A stretch of 64,000 bases of DNA, taken from NCBI GenBank assembly GCA_024636975.1, contig JAGXGA010000053.1, positions 1 to 64,000 of the forward strand, in the 5' to 3' direction. Of this stretch, positions 63,001 to 64,000 are shown one piece after another (position 1 is the stretch's first letter; every line of letters begins with the position of its first letter). The notes below the pieces were generated by a model, which saw nothing but the letters and a program-made list of their open reading frames with translations, had not been told where the DNA came from and ran no database searches. Origin of the DNA: Mariniphaga sp. Lineage in GTDB: Bacteria; Bacteroidota; Bacteroidia; Bacteroidales; Prolixibacteraceae. The position numbers and the translations under genes are program-made.

Positions 63001-63564
63001 GTGAAGTATTTAATTGCAGGGCTCGGAAACATCGGCCCGGAATATAAAAATACACGTCACAACATTGGTTTTCAAATATTGGACGCTCTTGCCGGGGCGT
63101 CCAATATTGCTTTTAACGACAAGCGCTACGGATTTGTTAGTGAATACCGGTTTAAAAGCCGGACATATGTATTGCTCAAACCATCCACATACGTTAATCT
63201 GAGTGGTCGTGCAGTGAATTACTGGTTAAAACAGGAAAACATTCCTTTAGAAAACATGTTGGTATTGGTGGATGATCTGGCTTTGCCTTTTGGTACTCTA
63301 AGAGTAAAAGCCAAGGGAAGTCCTGGCGGGCATAATGGCCTTCGAAACATTTCGGAGATGATGGGAACCAATGAGTATGCCCGGCTGCGTTTTGGAATCG
63401 GTGATGAGTACCATCCCGGATTCCAGGTAAATTATGTGTTGGGTGAATGGTCTTCCGAAGAACAAAAGCAGTTACCCGAAAAGATTGATTCCTGTATTGA
63501 AATCATCCAAAGCTTTGGTACGATAGGAATAGAACGTACCATGAATTTTTTCAATAAGAAATAG
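63001..63564 (+). CDS. pth: Peptidyl-tRNA hydrolase
   Basis: A 187-residue enzyme releasing peptides from peptidyl-tRNA. The catalytic histidine is H20 in NTRHNIGF, with N10 (GLGN), D~93 (VDDLALP) and GGHNGLRN also typical. It starts with GTG 63001 (KYLIAGLGNIGP). Its partner gene rplY is immediately upstream, and an S4-domain gene follows after 6 bases. Confidence 0.96.
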   Translation: MKYLIAGLGNIGPEYKNTRHNIGFQILDALAGASNIAFNDKRYGFVSEYRFKSRTYVLLKPSTYVNLSGRAVNYWLKQENIPLENMLVLVDDLALPFGTLRVKAKGSPGGHNGLRNISEMMGTNEYARLRFGIGDEYHPGFQVNYVLGEWSSEEQKQLPEKIDSCIEIIQSFGTIGIERTMNFFNKK

Positions 63565-63570
63565 CAGAAG

Positions 63571-63948
63571 ATGGGCGATACGGTAAGGATTGACAAATGG
63601 TTATGGGCAGTCAGGTTGTATAAAACCCGCAGCCAGGCTACCGAAGCTTGCAGAAAGGGTCATGTTTCTATGGGTAATCTGCCGGTGAAACCTTCAAGGG
63701 AAGTACATAAGGGTGAGGTGGTGAAGGTACGTGTAACCCCAATTACCCGGAGCTACAAGATTTTAGATATTGCTGAAAAACGTATGTCAGCAAAATTAAC
63801 GCCCGGATTTGTTGAAGATATTACGCCTCAGGAAGAACTGGATTTGCTGGAAATACAAAAGCAGATGAACTGGAGTACACGGGAGCGTGGGACAGGAAGG
63901 CCTACAAAGAAAGACCGGCGTAACCTCGATGATTTTTTTGAATTTTAA
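63571..63948 (+). CDS. S4-domain RNA-binding protein, Hsp15-like
   Basis: A 125-residue protein with an S4 domain (VRIDKWLWAVRLYKTRSQAT, ~5-24; GHVSMGNLPVKPSREVHKG) and a basic tail (RGTGRPTKKDRR). This is the HslR/Hsp15 type, which binds 50S subunits carrying nascent chains after ribosome failure, fitting its place 6 bases after pth. Ends in the acidic-aromatic FFEF. Confidence 0.88.
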   Translation: MGDTVRIDKWLWAVRLYKTRSQATEACRKGHVSMGNLPVKPSREVHKGEVVKVRVTPITRSYKILDIAEKRMSAKLTPGFVEDITPQEELDLLEIQKQMNWSTRERGTGRPTKKDRRNLDDFFEF

Positions 63949-64000
63949 ACCACGAAACAGTAACTTGCCTGAAACTGCTGTTATTTCTATATTATTAATT

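Noticed and set aside
1-64000. CRISPR arrays, prophage, tRNA or rRNA
   Set aside because: No regularly spaced repeats, phage structural genes, cloverleaf patterns with TTCGA arms, or rRNA signatures were recognised on reading.

Overview
The window reads as chromosome of a member of the Bacteroidota, most likely a free-living or sediment type close to Bacteroidales/Marinilabiliales. The reasons are TAnnTTTG promoter elements with little Shine-Dalgarno signal, many signal-peptide or lipobox proteins, a GH92 mannosidase, a DUF5916 protein, LytS-like sensors with a LytTR regulator, and low-to-moderate GC. I see no rRNA, tRNA, CRISPR array, phage or complete insertion sequence. Genus is not resolvable from this sequence alone.

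Layout. 0-4 kb: truA, then an MBOAT/SGNH O-acylation pair. 4-9 kb: a decayed gene, a VOC protein, two tandem lipoprotein alpha/beta hydrolases, a single-domain response regulator, and an orphan C-terminal domain of a type ISP restriction-modification enzyme. 9-13 kb: a SWIM-SNF2 helicase. 13-18 kb: an iteron-like repeat cluster, two hypothetical genes, and clpB with a strong terminator followed by three palindromes. 18-29 kb: a minus-strand block with a frameshifted DUF5916 gene, a probably frameshifted lipoprotein, then PQQ alcohol dehydrogenase with a cytochrome c domain, a TPR protein, an NTF2-like protein, a covalent-FAD oxidoreductase, a cupin and a three-domain AraC regulator. 29-32 kb: a GH92 alpha-mannosidase lipoprotein and a divergent secreted protein. 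32-36.3 kb: an operon of three LytS-type sensors, the third with its catalytic motifs lost, plus a LytTR regulator. 36-48.7 kb: a class IV aminotransferase, an iron alcohol dehydrogenase, a GIN-domain protein, an S41 protease, a PgpH-like HD phosphodiesterase, an NlpC/P60 hydrolase with a coupled 30-aa membrane peptide, a Nudix hydrolase and small proteins. 49-52.2 kb: small envelope genes, one with an in-frame stop, and a YoeB-like toxin whose antitoxin is reduced to a 33-residue tail. 52.4-64 kb: antiporter, uvrB, smpB, a structured unexplained region, an exonuclease, udk, manA, engB, prs, rplY, pth and an S4 protein.

How the genes fit together. The right end is core informational and metabolic machinery: DNA repair, ribosome rescue, GTPase, PRPP synthesis and L25-Pth. 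The left and centre are envelope and accessory functions. The 20.6-29 kb block looks like one periplasmic oxidation locus, with dehydrogenase, oxidoreductase and cupin under an adjacent regulator. The LytS array plus LytTR is a self-contained membrane signalling unit.

Several genes are broken (about 4.0-4.6, 18.4, 21.2 and 50.3 kb; perhaps 51.3 kb). Most lesions sit in short runs of one base, so some may be sequencing errors. The most interesting items are the YoeB-like toxin with a minimal antitoxin tail, the LytS array ending in a pseudokinase, the free-standing type ISP domain next to a receiver protein, the unidentified structured element at 57.36-57.55 kb, and the oxidoreductase locus with its unusual regulator.
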